DNA from: Martinezella multihospitum
Lineage (GTDB): Bacteria; Pseudomonadota; Alphaproteobacteria; Rhizobiales; Rhizobiaceae
Direction: 5' to 3'
DNA: 64,000 bases
Assembly: GCF_900094585.1 (NCBI RefSeq)
Contig: NZ_FMAG01000003.1
Coordinates: forward strand, 248,001 to 312,000
Shown in pieces: positions 9,213 to 18,873 of this stretch. The notes beneath the pieces were generated by a model. That model did no database searches. It saw only the letters and a list, made by a program, of their open reading frames with translations, and was not told where the DNA came from. Numbering within the stretch: position 1 is the first letter of the stretch; each line of letters opens with the position of its first letter. The position numbers and the translations under genes were made by a program.

Positions 9213-9844
9213 GTATAGAGCCTTTCATAAAGCGTGCGGACGATGCCCGCGGTAATGCCCCAGATCATGCGCTGCCCATAGGGCATGCGGTAGAAATGGC
9301 GCTCGATCCCCTGCCAGACCATCGTATCGGTCACATGATGGCTAGGGTTCATCAGAAAGGAGAGCGGCACCTCGAAGGCATCCTCCACCTCGGTCGGATT
9401 GAGATCCAGACGAAAGCCGGGTTTCACCACGGCGAGAATGGGTGTGATGCGAAAGCCGGTCGCCGCCAGATAGTGCGGCAGCCGCGCCACCGGCTCGATG
9501 AAGATGTCAGCCAGCCCGATCTCCTCGCCCGCTTCGCGCACGGCAGCCATTTCCGGCGAGGCATCCTCCGGATCGATGGCGCCACCCGGAAAGGCGATCT
9601 GGCCGGAATGCTTGCGCAGGGTCGAGGTCCGGAGCGTAAAGATGACCTTGGCATCGTCTCCATTCTCGACGACAGGCACCAGCACGGCGGCATCCTTGAG
9701 CTTCAGATCCGCGACCTGGGAAATGGTTTCCGGGTTGAGCCGATGATCGCCATGATCGCGCCAGGCAAGCTCCACCGGCCCACCGCTCTGATGGAGCGCG
9801 CGACGGCGGAATTCATCCGCGGAATAAAGAGGGAATTCATTCAT
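9209..9844 (-). CDS. Nudix hydrolase, CoA pyrophosphatase type
   Basis: In this 211-residue protein, LRKHSGQIAFPGG (about 76-88) is the extra motif that marks CoA-type Nudix enzymes. It is followed by the Nudix helix with REAGEEIGL (103-111). Such enzymes split coenzyme A or acyl-CoA into phosphopantetheine and 3',5'-ADP. The gene overlaps its upstream neighbour (DUF1285) and downstream cca by ATGA on both sides. The tight coupling suggests co-regulation rather than shared chemistry. Confidence 0.9.
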   Translation of the reverse strand: MNEFPLYSADEFRRRALHQSGGPVELAWRDHGDHRLNPETISQVADLKLKDAAVLVPVVENGDDAKVIFTLRTSTLRKHSGQIAFPGGAIDPEDASPEMAAVREAGEEIGLADIFIEPVARLPHYLAATGFRITPILAVVKPGFRLDLNPTEVEDAFEVPLSFLMNPSHHVTDTMVWQGIERHFYRMPYGQRMIWGITAGIVRTLYERLYT

Positions 9845-10464
9845 CGAGTGAGTGCATCCAGTTCGGCAACCGGCATGACGGGGAAGATCGAACTGCCGGA
9901 ACGCACGCAGAAGATCTCACGACCGGCAATCTCGACGGGCTCGCCAAGCTCGACGAGATCGTACATGACGGCCCGCGTCACTAGAGCCTCAAGGCGCCCG
10001 CGCACATGCAGATAGGGCTTCAGCTCGTCATTCTCGCCGCGAATGACGAAACGGATCGGATGATCCCTGCCCGCCTCGACGACATCGCCGACATTGGTGC
10101 GGAAGGTCAGCACGCGCCTGCCCTCGCGCTCCGTCACGCTCATTTCGACAGCCACGAACGGCGCATCGACGACACGGATGCCGACCTTTTCCACAGGCGT
10201 GACGAGATAGGTCTTGCCATCCTCATCCTTGCGCAGAACTGTGGAAAACAGCCGCACCAGCGGCGCGCGGCCGATCGGCGTGCCGAGATAGAACCAGGTG
10301 CCGTCGGCGCGGATCTCCATATCGATATCGCGGCAGAACGGCGGATTCCAGTGATCGACGGGCGGCAAACCCTTCTTGGAGCCGCCGCTGTCGCCGGCCG
10401 CGCGCGAAATCAGCGCCGCGAGGCTTGCGGCATCGCCCGTTGTCCTGATTTCCTCGGTTGCCAT
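9841..10464 (-). CDS. DUF1285 domain protein
   Basis: This 207-residue protein contains the recognisable DUF1285 core: PPVDHWNPPFCRDIDMEIRADGTWFYLGTPIGRAPLVRLFSTVLRKDEDGKTYLVTPVEK. It has no membrane segment. Function is unknown. It is the first gene of the three-gene operon with Nudix and cca. It is divergent from the MoxR operon, with 167 bp between them for both promoters. Confidence 0.88.
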   Translation of the reverse strand: MATEEIRTTGDAASLAALISRAAGDSGGSKKGLPPVDHWNPPFCRDIDMEIRADGTWFYLGTPIGRAPLVRLFSTVLRKDEDGKTYLVTPVEKVGIRVVDAPFVAVEMSVTEREGRRVLTFRTNVGDVVEAGRDHPIRFVIRGENDELKPYLHVRGRLEALVTRAVMYDLVELGEPVEIAGREIFCVRSGSSIFPVMPVAELDALTR

Positions 10465-10631
10465 TCTTCTGTCCCGGTTGGTCGTTAGTCAGGAATATGA
10501 CAGTTCTCACGAGATAGTCATTTGAAACGTGCTTGTCAGCCGTCTTGCTGGCGATAAGTTGTATTGATTATGAGGCAAATGTGTAACGTCTGCGAATCAC
10601 GCGCACCGTTTTTCTGCCATTGGAGACGCAA

Positions 10632-11645
10632 ATGGGCATGATCAAATCGACCGAAACGAGCCTCGACGAGCAGGCCATCATCGCATCTGCCGAAAAGGCA
10701 CTGAGCGATATTGCCCGCGTCCGCGAAGAGGTGTCGAAGGTCATTTTCGGCCAGGAAAGTGTCGTGGAGAACACGCTGCTTGCCGTGCTCGCGGGCGGCC
10801 ACGCCCTGCTGGTGGGCGTGCCAGGCCTTGCCAAGACGAAGCTCGTGACCACACTCGGCGCGGTTCTCGGCCTTGCCTCCAACCGTGTGCAGTTCACGCC
10901 GGACCTGATGCCCTCGGATATTCTCGGTTCCGAAGTCATGGACCAGGATGAAACCGGCCGCCGCTCCTTCCGTTTCGTCAAAGGGCCGATGTTCGCGCAA
11001 TTGCTGATGGCCGACGAAATCAACCGCGCCTCGCCGCGCACGCAGTCGGCGCTGCTGCAGTCCATGCAGGAGTACCACGTCACCATCGCCGGCCAGCGTT
11101 ACGACCTGCCAGCTCCGTTCCACGTCCTCGCGACGCAGAACCCTTTGGAGCAGGAAGGCACCTATCCGCTGCCGGAAGCCCAGCTTGACCGCTTCCTGCT
11201 GCAGGTCGACGTCGATTATCCCGAGCTTGCCGACGAACGCCGCATCCTGCTCGAAACCACAGGCTTGAGCGAAGCGACGCCACAGGCGGTGATCGACGCC
11301 GAGCGCTTGCTGGAAATCCAGCAGCTCATCCGCCAGATGCCCGTCAGCGACGGCGTCGTCGATGCGATCCTGTCGCTGGTGCGCTCCGCCCGCCCGGGCC
11401 AGGGCAATGCCTCGACCGACAAGCATGTCGCCTGGGGTCCAGGTCCGCGTGCCGGCCAGGCGATGATGCTCTGCGCCCGTGCCCGCGCCCTCTATGAGGG
11501 CCGGCTTGCACCGTCGATCGACGACATTCATGCGCTCGCCGAGCCAGTATTGGAACACCGCATGGCGCTGACTTTCGCAGCCCGCGCCGAAGGCATGTCC
11601 GTACGCGATGTCATTTCAGGGCTGGTCAAACAGTCGAAATCGTGA
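10632..11645 (+). CDS. MoxR-family AAA+ ATPase
   Basis: In this 337-residue protein Walker A is GVPGLAKTK (61-69) and Walker B is LLMADEINRASPRTQSALLQSMQE (about 122-145), the MoxR signature. MoxR ATPases act as chaperones that mature or activate partner complexes and nearly always travel with DUF58 and von Willebrand-type proteins, as here. The ATG at 10632 has GGAG ten nt upstream; a TTG 12 nt earlier is open but less likely. It is the first gene of the operon 10632-17916. Confidence 0.95.
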   Translation: MGMIKSTETSLDEQAIIASAEKALSDIARVREEVSKVIFGQESVVENTLLAVLAGGHALLVGVPGLAKTKLVTTLGAVLGLASNRVQFTPDLMPSDILGSEVMDQDETGRRSFRFVKGPMFAQLLMADEINRASPRTQSALLQSMQEYHVTIAGQRYDLPAPFHVLATQNPLEQEGTYPLPEAQLDRFLLQVDVDYPELADERRILLETTGLSEATPQAVIDAERLLEIQQLIRQMPVSDGVVDAILSLVRSARPGQGNASTDKHVAWGPGPRAGQAMMLCARARALYEGRLAPSIDDIHALAEPVLEHRMALTFAARAEGMSVRDVISGLVKQSKS

Positions 11646-11671
11646 CCCGGATGTCGAGGAGAGTATAGCGC

Positions 11672-12592
11672 GTGGCATCCATCGGACAGATCGTCAGACC
11701 GACCTCAGGCAATGATGCCCTCTCCCGAGCCCGCAGCCGTGCCGCCCTCGTGCCCGATTGCCTCGTCGAAGCCAAGCGCATTGCCAACACGGTCATCGCC
11801 GGTTGGCACGGCCGGCGCAAACGCGGCATCGGCGAAAATTTCTGGCAGTTCCGTCCCTACACGGAAGGCGAAAGCCTGTCGCGCATCGACTGGCGCCGTT
11901 CGGCCCGCGACGATCATACCTATATCCGCGATCATGAATGGGAAGCCGCCCACACGATCTGGCTCTGGGCCGATCTTTCGCCGTCCATGATGTATAAGTC
12001 TACCTATGGCCATGCCTCCAAGGAAGGCCGTGCACTCGTCATCATGCTGGCGCTGGCCGAAATCCTGTCCCGTTCCGGCGAGCGCATCGGCTGCCCCGGC
12101 ATCATGGAGCCGGTTTCGACCCGCAATGCCGCCGAGCGCCTCGCCGCGGCCCTGATGCACACGCCGCTCGAAGGCGGCCTGCCGCAGACGGCGATGATCC
12201 GCGGCTGGAGCGATATCGTGCTGATCGGCGATTTTCTTGACGATGCCGACAGCGTCATGGGCAGGATCGGGCCGCTGGCCCGCCGTGGCTTGCGCGGTCA
12301 TGTGATCGAGGTTGCCGACCCCGCCGAGGAACTCTTTCCCTATAGCGGACGCACCGAATTCAGCGATCCGGAAACCGGCTCGAAGCTGGTTGCCGGCCGT
12401 GCGGAAAACCTGCGCGACGACTATCAGCGCGCCTATCTCGCGCGCCGCGAAAATCTCGGCCAGTCGCTGCGTCATCTCGGCTGGACCTTCGTCAGCCACC
12501 GCACCGACCGTCTGGCATCGGAAGCGCTGGTCGCCGTGCACATGTATCTTTCCGGCATGCCTGCCAGGGTCGCCTCCGGAGGGCAGCCATGA
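11672..12592 (+). CDS. DUF58 domain protein of MoxR operon
   Basis: The protein has 306 residues. The segment RRKRGIGENFWQFRPYTEGESLSRIDWRRSAR, followed by WLWADLSPSM, is the DUF58 signature with a degenerate von Willebrand A-like part (DLSPSM resembles the metal site DxSxS). It probably binds the MoxR ATPase. It starts with GTG at 11672 after a GAGGAGAG ribosome site, 26 nt behind moxR. Its stop overlaps the next gene by ATGA. There is no signal peptide. Confidence 0.92.
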   Translation: MASIGQIVRPTSGNDALSRARSRAALVPDCLVEAKRIANTVIAGWHGRRKRGIGENFWQFRPYTEGESLSRIDWRRSARDDHTYIRDHEWEAAHTIWLWADLSPSMMYKSTYGHASKEGRALVIMLALAEILSRSGERIGCPGIMEPVSTRNAAERLAAALMHTPLEGGLPQTAMIRGWSDIVLIGDFLDDADSVMGRIGPLARRGLRGHVIEVADPAEELFPYSGRTEFSDPETGSKLVAGRAENLRDDYQRAYLARRENLGQSLRHLGWTFVSHRTDRLASEALVAVHMYLSGMPARVASGGQP

Positions 12593-15414
12593 GCGGTCTC
12601 TCCTTCGCCTTCGCGTCACCGGCCATTCTCGCAGCGTTGATCCTGCTCCCCGCCATCTGGTGGTTGCTGCGCCTCACGCCCCCACAGCCGCGAACGGAAG
12701 TCTTCCCGCCGCTCCGCATCCTGGCGAGCATCCTCAAGCGCGAGGAAACGCCGGCGCGCAGCCCCTGGTGGCTGACGCTGCTGCGCATGCTGCTTGCCGC
12801 GCTGGTCATTCTCGCCATCGCCAATCCGATGTTCAATCCGCGCACCAATACGCTGTCGAGCAACGGCCCGCTGGTGCTAATGATCGACAATAGCTGGGCG
12901 AGCGTCTCCGACTGGGAACGCCGCGTGCGCACGGCCGACGCGCTGATCGACGATGCCGACGCCAAGAGCATCCCCGTTTCGATCGCCTTCACCGCCGAGC
13001 AGGGCAATGACGCGACACCGGGCGCGGCAACGGCTGCCCGCGACAAGCTGCATGCGATGAACCCGAGACCGCTGGTGCCGGATCGGCAACGCGCCGCCGA
13101 TGCCGTCAAGGCGGCGCTCAACGGCAGCAAGCCCGGCACGATCGCTTTCCTCTCCGACGGTATCGAAAGCAAGGACAAGGACGATATCGTCAGCCGCCTT
13201 GCCGCCCTGCAGCCGAGCGAGCTAAGGCTCATCGAGGGCGACGGTCGCGATATCGTCGCGCTCACCGGCGCAGTCAATACCGCCAGCAACATGACTGTTA
13301 CGGCAACGCGACTGAACGGCAGCGGCCCGATGCGCCTCGGACTGACGGCGCAGGACAATCAGGGACGGCCGATCGCTGCCGGTTCGCTTGATTTCTCAAG
13401 CGGGCAGACGGTTGCGACCGGCTCTATCGCCGCCCCCTTCGAAATGCGCAATGATTTTGCCCGCATCAGCATCGACCGCCAGGCAAGTGCCGGCAGCGTC
13501 TATCTGCTGGACGACGGTTTTCGCCGCCGCCGCGTGGCACTCCTCTCCGGACAGGCTGCGGACGAATTCCAGCCGATCCTGTCGCCCCTTTACTATATCC
13601 AGCGCGCGCTCCAGCCCTATGCCGACCTGACCCAGCCGAACAGCGCCGATCTAGCAAAGTCGATCCCCCAATTGCTCGCGGGCAATCCCTCCGTCATCAT
13701 CATGGCCGATGTCGGCCGCCTGCCGCAGGAAACCTATGCGCCGCTGCAAAAGTGGATCGAGAATGGCGGCACGCTCGTCCGCTTCGCCGGACCGCGCCTT
13801 GCCGCGGCACCCGCTGACGATCCCCTCGTTCCCGTCACGTTGCGGCAGGGCGAGCGCACATTCGGCGGCGCACTGTCCTGGGCCGAACCGCAACCGCTTG
13901 CCGATTTCCCCTCTTTCGGCCCCTTCGCCGGCATGCCGAAGCCGAACAACGTCCTGATCAAGCGGCAGGTTCTGGCCGAGCCGACACCGGATCTCGCCGA
14001 GCGCACCTGGGCGAGCCTTGCCGATGGAACCCCGCTCGTTACCGAAAAGCAGATGCAGGCCGGCCGCATCGTGCTCTTCCATGTCAGCGCCGAGCCGCAA
14101 TGGTCCGATCTGCCGATATCAGGCGATTTCGTCGAGATGCTGCGCCGCATCGTACAACTGTCGCGTGCCGGCGGCGTCGCGTCGGGACAAGGGGCTGCCT
14201 CCAAGACAAGTGAAGCAATGCCACCCTACCGGCTCCTGACCGCCAAGGGTGTATTGACCAGCGAGATCGGCAGCGCCCGCCCACTGGAACCAAGCAGCAA
14301 GGGGGCCGCAGTCGCGAGTTTCGACAACCCGCCCGGCCTCTATGGTTCCGAGGAGGGCTTTAGCGCGCTCAATACCTTGCCGAGCGGCGCAGCGCTCAAG
14401 CCGCTGGATACCTCGGCAGCCGGTGCGGTCGCGCACGAGGGCCTTATCGGCGGCGAAGCCTGGTCGGCAAAGCCGATCCTCTTCACCCTCGCCTTCCTCC
14501 TGCTGTTGGCCGACAGCATCATCGTCCTGTTCATGAACGGCGCCTTCCCGCGCCTGGGCAGATCGGCCAGGACGATTGCGGGCGGCGCGGCAATGCTGCT
14601 GCTGGCCGCCTCGCTCGCCATGTTCCTGCATCCGACAGGCGCGCTCGCCGATGATTCCAAACCGGGCGACGACGCCATCTTCTCGCGACTGGACAAGACG
14701 CATCTCGCCTATGTCGTCACTGGCGAAACAGACGTCGATCACATGTCGGAGCGCGGGCTTGCCGGCCTCTCCGACTACCTCACCTATCGTACGACGCTCG
14801 AACCCGGCCCGCCGGTCGGCGTGGATCCTGCCAAGGATGAGCTCGCCTTTTACCCGCTGATCTACTGGCCGATTTCAGCAACTGCACCGATGCCGTCCAA
14901 CGACGCCATCAACCGCATCGACGCCTATATGCGCAATGGCGGCACCGTGCTCTTCGATACGCGTGACGCCATCGATACGATGGGCGACACCTCGTCGCCG
15001 AGCCCGAACGGGCAGCGGCTCCAGCAGATCCTCGCCAATCTCGATATCCCTCCCCTGGAGCCTGTGCCGGCGGGACATGTGCTGACCAAATCCTTCTATC
15101 TGCTGTCGAGCTTCCCCGGCCGCTATGCCGACAGCCCGCTCTGGGTCGAGGCGCGGCAGGATGCGCGCCGCGACGCAAACGCGGTCGCCACCTCCGATGG
15201 GGTGACGCCGATCATGATCACCGGCAATGATTTTGCCGGCGCCTGGGCCGTGGACGACAACGGCTCGCCGCTGCTGCCGACTGTGCCGCCGGACGAGACC
15301 CAGCGCGAATATGCCTACCGCACGGGCGTTAACATCATGATGTACATGCTGACCGGAAACTATAAGTCCGATCAGGTCCACGTTCCGGATATCCTGCAGC
15401 GCTTGGGGCAATAA
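12589..15414 (+). CDS. Membrane protein with BatA-like N-terminus and DUF4159
   Basis: The protein has 941 residues. The first 90 contain two membrane segments separated by PPQPRTEVFPPLRIL, the aerotolerance-regulator (BatA) N-terminal pattern. A von Willebrand-like region follows (LMIDNSWASVSDWE). Two further membrane segments lie near residues 630-690. The C-terminal 230 residues (DKTHLAYVVTGETDVDHMSERG through GGTVLFDTRDAID) match DUF4159. It likely sits in the inner membrane with its large domains outside the cytosol. It is coupled to DUF58 upstream and one base from the next gene. Confidence 0.88.
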   Translation: MSGLSFAFASPAILAALILLPAIWWLLRLTPPQPRTEVFPPLRILASILKREETPARSPWWLTLLRMLLAALVILAIANPMFNPRTNTLSSNGPLVLMIDNSWASVSDWERRVRTADALIDDADAKSIPVSIAFTAEQGNDATPGAATAARDKLHAMNPRPLVPDRQRAADAVKAALNGSKPGTIAFLSDGIESKDKDDIVSRLAALQPSELRLIEGDGRDIVALTGAVNTASNMTVTATRLNGSGPMRLGLTAQDNQGRPIAAGSLDFSSGQTVATGSIAAPFEMRNDFARISIDRQASAGSVYLLDDGFRRRRVALLSGQAADEFQPILSPLYYIQRALQPYADLTQPNSADLAKSIPQLLAGNPSVIIMADVGRLPQETYAPLQKWIENGGTLVRFAGPRLAAAPADDPLVPVTLRQGERTFGGALSWAEPQPLADFPSFGPFAGMPKPNNVLIKRQVLAEPTPDLAERTWASLADGTPLVTEKQMQAGRIVLFHVSAEPQWSDLPISGDFVEMLRRIVQLSRAGGVASGQGAASKTSEAMPPYRLLTAKGVLTSEIGSARPLEPSSKGAAVASFDNPPGLYGSEEGFSALNTLPSGAALKPLDTSAAGAVAHEGLIGGEAWSAKPILFTLAFLLLLADSIIVLFMNGAFPRLGRSARTIAGGAAMLLLAASLAMFLHPTGALADDSKPGDDAIFSRLDKTHLAYVVTGETDVDHMSERGLAGLSDYLTYRTTLEPGPPVGVDPAKDELAFYPLIYWPISATAPMPSNDAINRIDAYMRNGGTVLFDTRDAIDTMGDTSSPSPNGQRLQQILANLDIPPLEPVPAGHVLTKSFYLLSSFPGRYADSPLWVEARQDARRDANAVATSDGVTPIMITGNDFAGAWAVDDNGSPLLPTVPPDETQREYAYRTGVNIMMYMLTGNYKSDQVHVPDILQRLGQ

Positions 15415-15415
15415 T

Positions 15416-17488
15416 ATGAATATCGGTTTTGCCCCATTCCTCCCCTGGCCTATCCTTGCCGCTCTGGCGGTGCTGACACTTGTCATCGCGGCGCTTGCCA
15501 TCTACAGGCGCCTGCGCGGCGGCTGGGTTCGTGGCCTTGCAGGGATTGCCCTCCTTGCGGCACTCGCCAACCCGGTGCTGATGCAGGAGGATCGCGATCA
15601 GTTGACGACGATCGTGCCCGTGGTCGTCGACCGCAGCCTCAGCCAGCAGACGCCGGAACGCGCGAAGATGACGGACGAAGCCCTGGCAATGCTCAAGGAT
15701 CGGCTGGCGCAATTCCCGCGCATAGAGCCTCGGATCGTCGAATTCCGCGATCCGGCGGAATCGGATTCGCCGTCGACACGACTCTTCTCCGCCCTCTCCT
15801 CCGCGATCGCCGACGTGCCGCCTGCCCGCATTGGCGGCGCCATCTTCCTGACGGACGGCCAGATTCACGACATCCCCGGCGTCAACCAGCAACTCGGTTT
15901 CGACGCGCCCATCCACGGGCTGATCACAGGCAAGCCGGACGAATTCGATCGCCGCATCGAGATCGTGCGTGCGCCCCGCTTCGGTCTTGTCAACGAAGAG
16001 CAGCAGCTCGTGTTTCGGGTCGTCGACGACGGCAAGAGTCCGGGCGGCACCGCAGCGGTGACGGTGAAGATGAATGGCGACGAAATCGCCACACTGCAGG
16101 CAACGCCCGGCCAGGACACGCCCTTCAGCTTCAAGGTGCCGCGCGCCGGCAACAACGTGCTCGAATTCGCCGTGGCCGAAGTGCCGGGCGAGGTCACTGG
16201 CGTCAACAACCAGACAGTCCAACTGATTGAGGGCATCCGCCAGAACATGCGCGTCCTGCTGGTCTCGGGCGAGCCGCATGCCGGCGAGCGCGCCTGGCGC
16301 AATCTCCTGAAATCGGACGCCTCGGTCGACCTCGTGCATTTCACCATCCTGCGTCCGCCGGACAAGCAGGACGGCACGCCGATCAACGAGTTGTCGCTGA
16401 TCGCCTTCCCGACTCGCGAGCTTTTCGTCGACAAGATCAGCTCTTTCGACCTCATCATCTTCGATCGCTATCAGGACCGCCAGAACGTCCTGCCGACGAT
16501 CTATTATGATTACATGGCGCAATATGTCGAAAACGGCGGCGCGCTGCTCGTGGCAGCCGGTCCCGAACATGCCGGCGGCAGCTCGATCGCGCTGACGCCG
16601 CTTGCCTCCGTGCTGCCAGCCGAGCCGACCGGCCAGATGATCGAGAAGGCCTTTTATCCGCGCTTGTCGGATCAGGGCCGCAAGCATCCGGTGACGCGCG
16701 GCCTCGATGGTTCCGAGACCGAGCCGCCGCATTGGGGCCGCTGGTTCCGCAGCGTCGATGTCGAGAAGCCACAGGGCCAGACCGTGATGGTCGGCGCCGA
16801 CAATAGCCCGCTGCTGGTGCTGAATCGCGTCGGCCAGGGCCGCGTCGCCATGCTGCTTTCCGACGAAGGCTGGCTCTGGGCGCGTGGTTTCGAGGGCGGC
16901 GGCCCGCATGTCTCGCTCTATCGTCGCATCGCCCATTGGCTGCTGAAGGAGCCGGCGCTGGAAGAAGAAGCCCTGACGGCCAATGCCGCCGGGCGCATGC
17001 TGCAGGTGACGCGCCAGACCATCGGCGACGATCCCGGCCCCGCCACGATCAAAACGCCATCGGGCAAGAGTGAGACCCTGCCGCTCAAGCAGACACAGCC
17101 GGGTCTCTATCAGGCCGGGAAGCATATGGATGAGATCGGCCTTTACCAGATCGCCAACGGCAATCTGTCGACGCTGGTTCACATCGGCGCCATCGACGCT
17201 CCGGAGTTCAAGGCGATGATCTCGACCACCGAGACGCTGAAGCCGCTGGCGCAGAAGACCAAGGGTCTGGTTACCCGCGTTGCCGGTGCCAACGGCGCGG
17301 TCACCGTGCCCCAAGTCCTGCCTGTGCGCGGCGCGGTGCGTGTTGCCGACGGCCAGCGCCTGACAATCCGCATGACCGATGAAACCGTCTTGAAGGGCAT
17401 CAACACTCTGCCGCTCTTCGCAGGCTTTGCCGGCCTTGCCGCCCTCCTCTTTGCTTTCTCCGCCACATGGTGGCGCGAAGGACGATGA
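15416..17488 (+). CDS. Large membrane protein, glutamine-amidotransferase-like, of MoxR operon
   Basis: In this 690-residue protein two membrane helices occupy the first 45 residues and one the last 25. Between them lies a large extracytoplasmic part. It holds a vWA-like stretch (VVVDRSLSQQTPER) and a region like the class-I amidotransferase fold (MRVLLVSGEPHAGERAWRNLL, then YMAQYVENGGALLVAAGPEH). No catalytic Cys is evident there, so it is probably a binding domain. It follows the DUF4159 gene by one base and overlaps the GNAT gene by ATGA. It is the last structural partner of the MoxR module. Confidence 0.85.
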   Translation: MNIGFAPFLPWPILAALAVLTLVIAALAIYRRLRGGWVRGLAGIALLAALANPVLMQEDRDQLTTIVPVVVDRSLSQQTPERAKMTDEALAMLKDRLAQFPRIEPRIVEFRDPAESDSPSTRLFSALSSAIADVPPARIGGAIFLTDGQIHDIPGVNQQLGFDAPIHGLITGKPDEFDRRIEIVRAPRFGLVNEEQQLVFRVVDDGKSPGGTAAVTVKMNGDEIATLQATPGQDTPFSFKVPRAGNNVLEFAVAEVPGEVTGVNNQTVQLIEGIRQNMRVLLVSGEPHAGERAWRNLLKSDASVDLVHFTILRPPDKQDGTPINELSLIAFPTRELFVDKISSFDLIIFDRYQDRQNVLPTIYYDYMAQYVENGGALLVAAGPEHAGGSSIALTPLASVLPAEPTGQMIEKAFYPRLSDQGRKHPVTRGLDGSETEPPHWGRWFRSVDVEKPQGQTVMVGADNSPLLVLNRVGQGRVAMLLSDEGWLWARGFEGGGPHVSLYRRIAHWLLKEPALEEEALTANAAGRMLQVTRQTIGDDPGPATIKTPSGKSETLPLKQTQPGLYQAGKHMDEIGLYQIANGNLSTLVHIGAIDAPEFKAMISTTETLKPLAQKTKGLVTRVAGANGAVTVPQVLPVRGAVRVADGQRLTIRMTDETVLKGINTLPLFAGFAGLAALLFAFSATWWREGR

Positions 17489-17916
17489 ATGTGATGAAGA
17501 TCGAAGTGACCGATACGCCATCGGAAAGCGAGCTCGCGGCCATCAGCGAGGGATTGACGGCTTTCAACACCGCTGATGTTGGCCCATCCGGTCGCCAATC
17601 CCTGGCCGTTCTGATCCGCGATGATGCCGGCAAGCCTATCGGCGGCATATCCGGCTACACCGCCTGGGGATGGCTGTTCACCCAATGGCTTTTCGTGCCG
17701 GAAAGCCTGCGCGGTCAGGGCATGGCCGGAAAGCTCCTGGACGCGGCGGAAGCGGAGGCGAGCGCGCGTGGCTGTTTCGGCGCGTGGATCGATACCTTCA
17801 ATCCACAGGCGCTGAAAGCCTATCAGCGGCAGGGCTATGCCATCTTCGGCGAACTGCCGGATTTCCCGGCCGGTCGCAGCCGGTTCTTTCTGCAGAAGAC
17901 GTTGTCGCCCCGCTGA
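17485..17916 (+). CDS. GNAT-family N-acetyltransferase
   Basis: The protein has about 143 residues. The acetyl-CoA binding motif is LFVPESLRGQGMAGKLLDAAEAEASARG, followed by WIDTFNPQALKAYQRQGYAIFGEL, typical of GNAT enzymes. The start is either the ATG at 17485, overlapping the upstream stop by ATGA, or the ATG at 17494, for which GAAGGA is better spaced. The substrate is unknown. Its coupling to the MoxR operon may be only positional. Confidence 0.85.
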   Translation: MNVMKIEVTDTPSESELAAISEGLTAFNTADVGPSGRQSLAVLIRDDAGKPIGGISGYTAWGWLFTQWLFVPESLRGQGMAGKLLDAAEAEASARGCFGAWIDTFNPQALKAYQRQGYAIFGELPDFPAGRSRFFLQKTLSPR

Positions 17917-17949
17917 TACCAAGCAGGGCGATCTTTCGTTGATAGCGCC

Positions 17950-18522
17950 TTAGACGGCGATCGCCGTGAGCTGCACGACATCATCCAGATCGTCGTCTTC
18001 GGCTTCCATAGCCGAAGCGGAATCATCGCGCCACGCGATTGAGCCATGCAGCAGCGCATGCGTATCCCCGGCAATCGGCACGACCAGCACCCGGTTGGGA
18101 TCGACAGGCCCCGGGAAAGTCAGCGCATTGTAGGCAACCTTCTCGAAGCCGAGCGGGCAATAATAGGGCGGGTCGCCGATGAGGATGACGGCTTCCGATC
18201 CCTTGCGCTTGGCAGCGGCCACCGCGATCCGCACGAGTTCGCGGCCTATGCCCTTGTTCTTGTGCGACGGACGCACGGCAAGCGGGCCGAGCAGATGTCC
18301 CTTGACCGATCCGGCCAGCACCGGCGTCATCCGGACGGAGGCGATCGTCTCGCCATCATCGGCGCAGATGAAGGACAGCGACCGGTCATGTGGCCCCTGC
18401 TCGCGAATACGAGCAGCGGCACGGGTGAACCGTCCCGGACCGAAAGCTTCTTCGTTGATGAGTTCGATAGCAGCGTCGTGCGACGCATCCTCAGTGAGGT
18501 AGACCAGATCGTGCTTGTACAT
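17950..18522 (-). CDS. GNAT-family N-acetyltransferase
   Basis: This 190-residue protein has the acetyl-CoA motif LLGPLAVRPSHKNKGIGRELVRIAVAAAKRKG and then VILIGDPPYYCPLGFEKV, the YhbS-like subgroup of GNAT proteins. I start at MYKHDLVYLTED because related proteins begin there. An ATG 51 nt upstream is also open, and neither has a clear ribosome site. It is convergent with the preceding GNAT gene, 33 bp apart. Substrate unknown. Confidence 0.85.
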   Translation of the reverse strand: MYKHDLVYLTEDASHDAAIELINEEAFGPGRFTRAAARIREQGPHDRSLSFICADDGETIASVRMTPVLAGSVKGHLLGPLAVRPSHKNKGIGRELVRIAVAAAKRKGSEAVILIGDPPYYCPLGFEKVAYNALTFPGPVDPNRVLVVPIAGDTHALLHGSIAWRDDSASAMEAEDDDLDDVVQLTAIAV

Positions 18523-18873
18523 TAGCCCAAGAAAACCAGATAAACGGACGATATTGTTCCCGAAAGCGCTCATCGAGCGTTCAAGATCATCGGCGTCGTC
18601 GCAGGCTTCTGGTTACTTTCATGACAAGAGGTCCTTAAAGTGTGAAAAGCCGGATAGCAGGAAATATTCGGCGCGTCCAATGCAAAATGCATCCTGTCGT
18701 TCATTCATGCAAGATCGTGTCGGCATCATGTCTTTTCTCGAGCCCGGCGCCCCTACATGAGGCAGCCGACAGCACCTATGACGCAGTGTTCATCATTTGC
18801 CGTCTCGAAATCCGGCGTGCATGCCGTATCTTCAGATACATAGGTTTCGGCAGTTTCCCGAAAGGATCGAGCA
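18523..18873. other. Divergent intergenic region, no gene seen
   Basis: About 350 bp separate the minus-strand GNAT gene from the plus-strand glutathione-transferase gene. Open frames here lack ribosome sites. I find no clear hairpin or known operator; it presumably holds two promoters. Confidence 0.5.

Noticed and set aside
15335..17521. Minus-strand open frame of 728 codons
   Set aside because: Antisense to the large membrane protein of the MoxR operon, with no recognisable domain.
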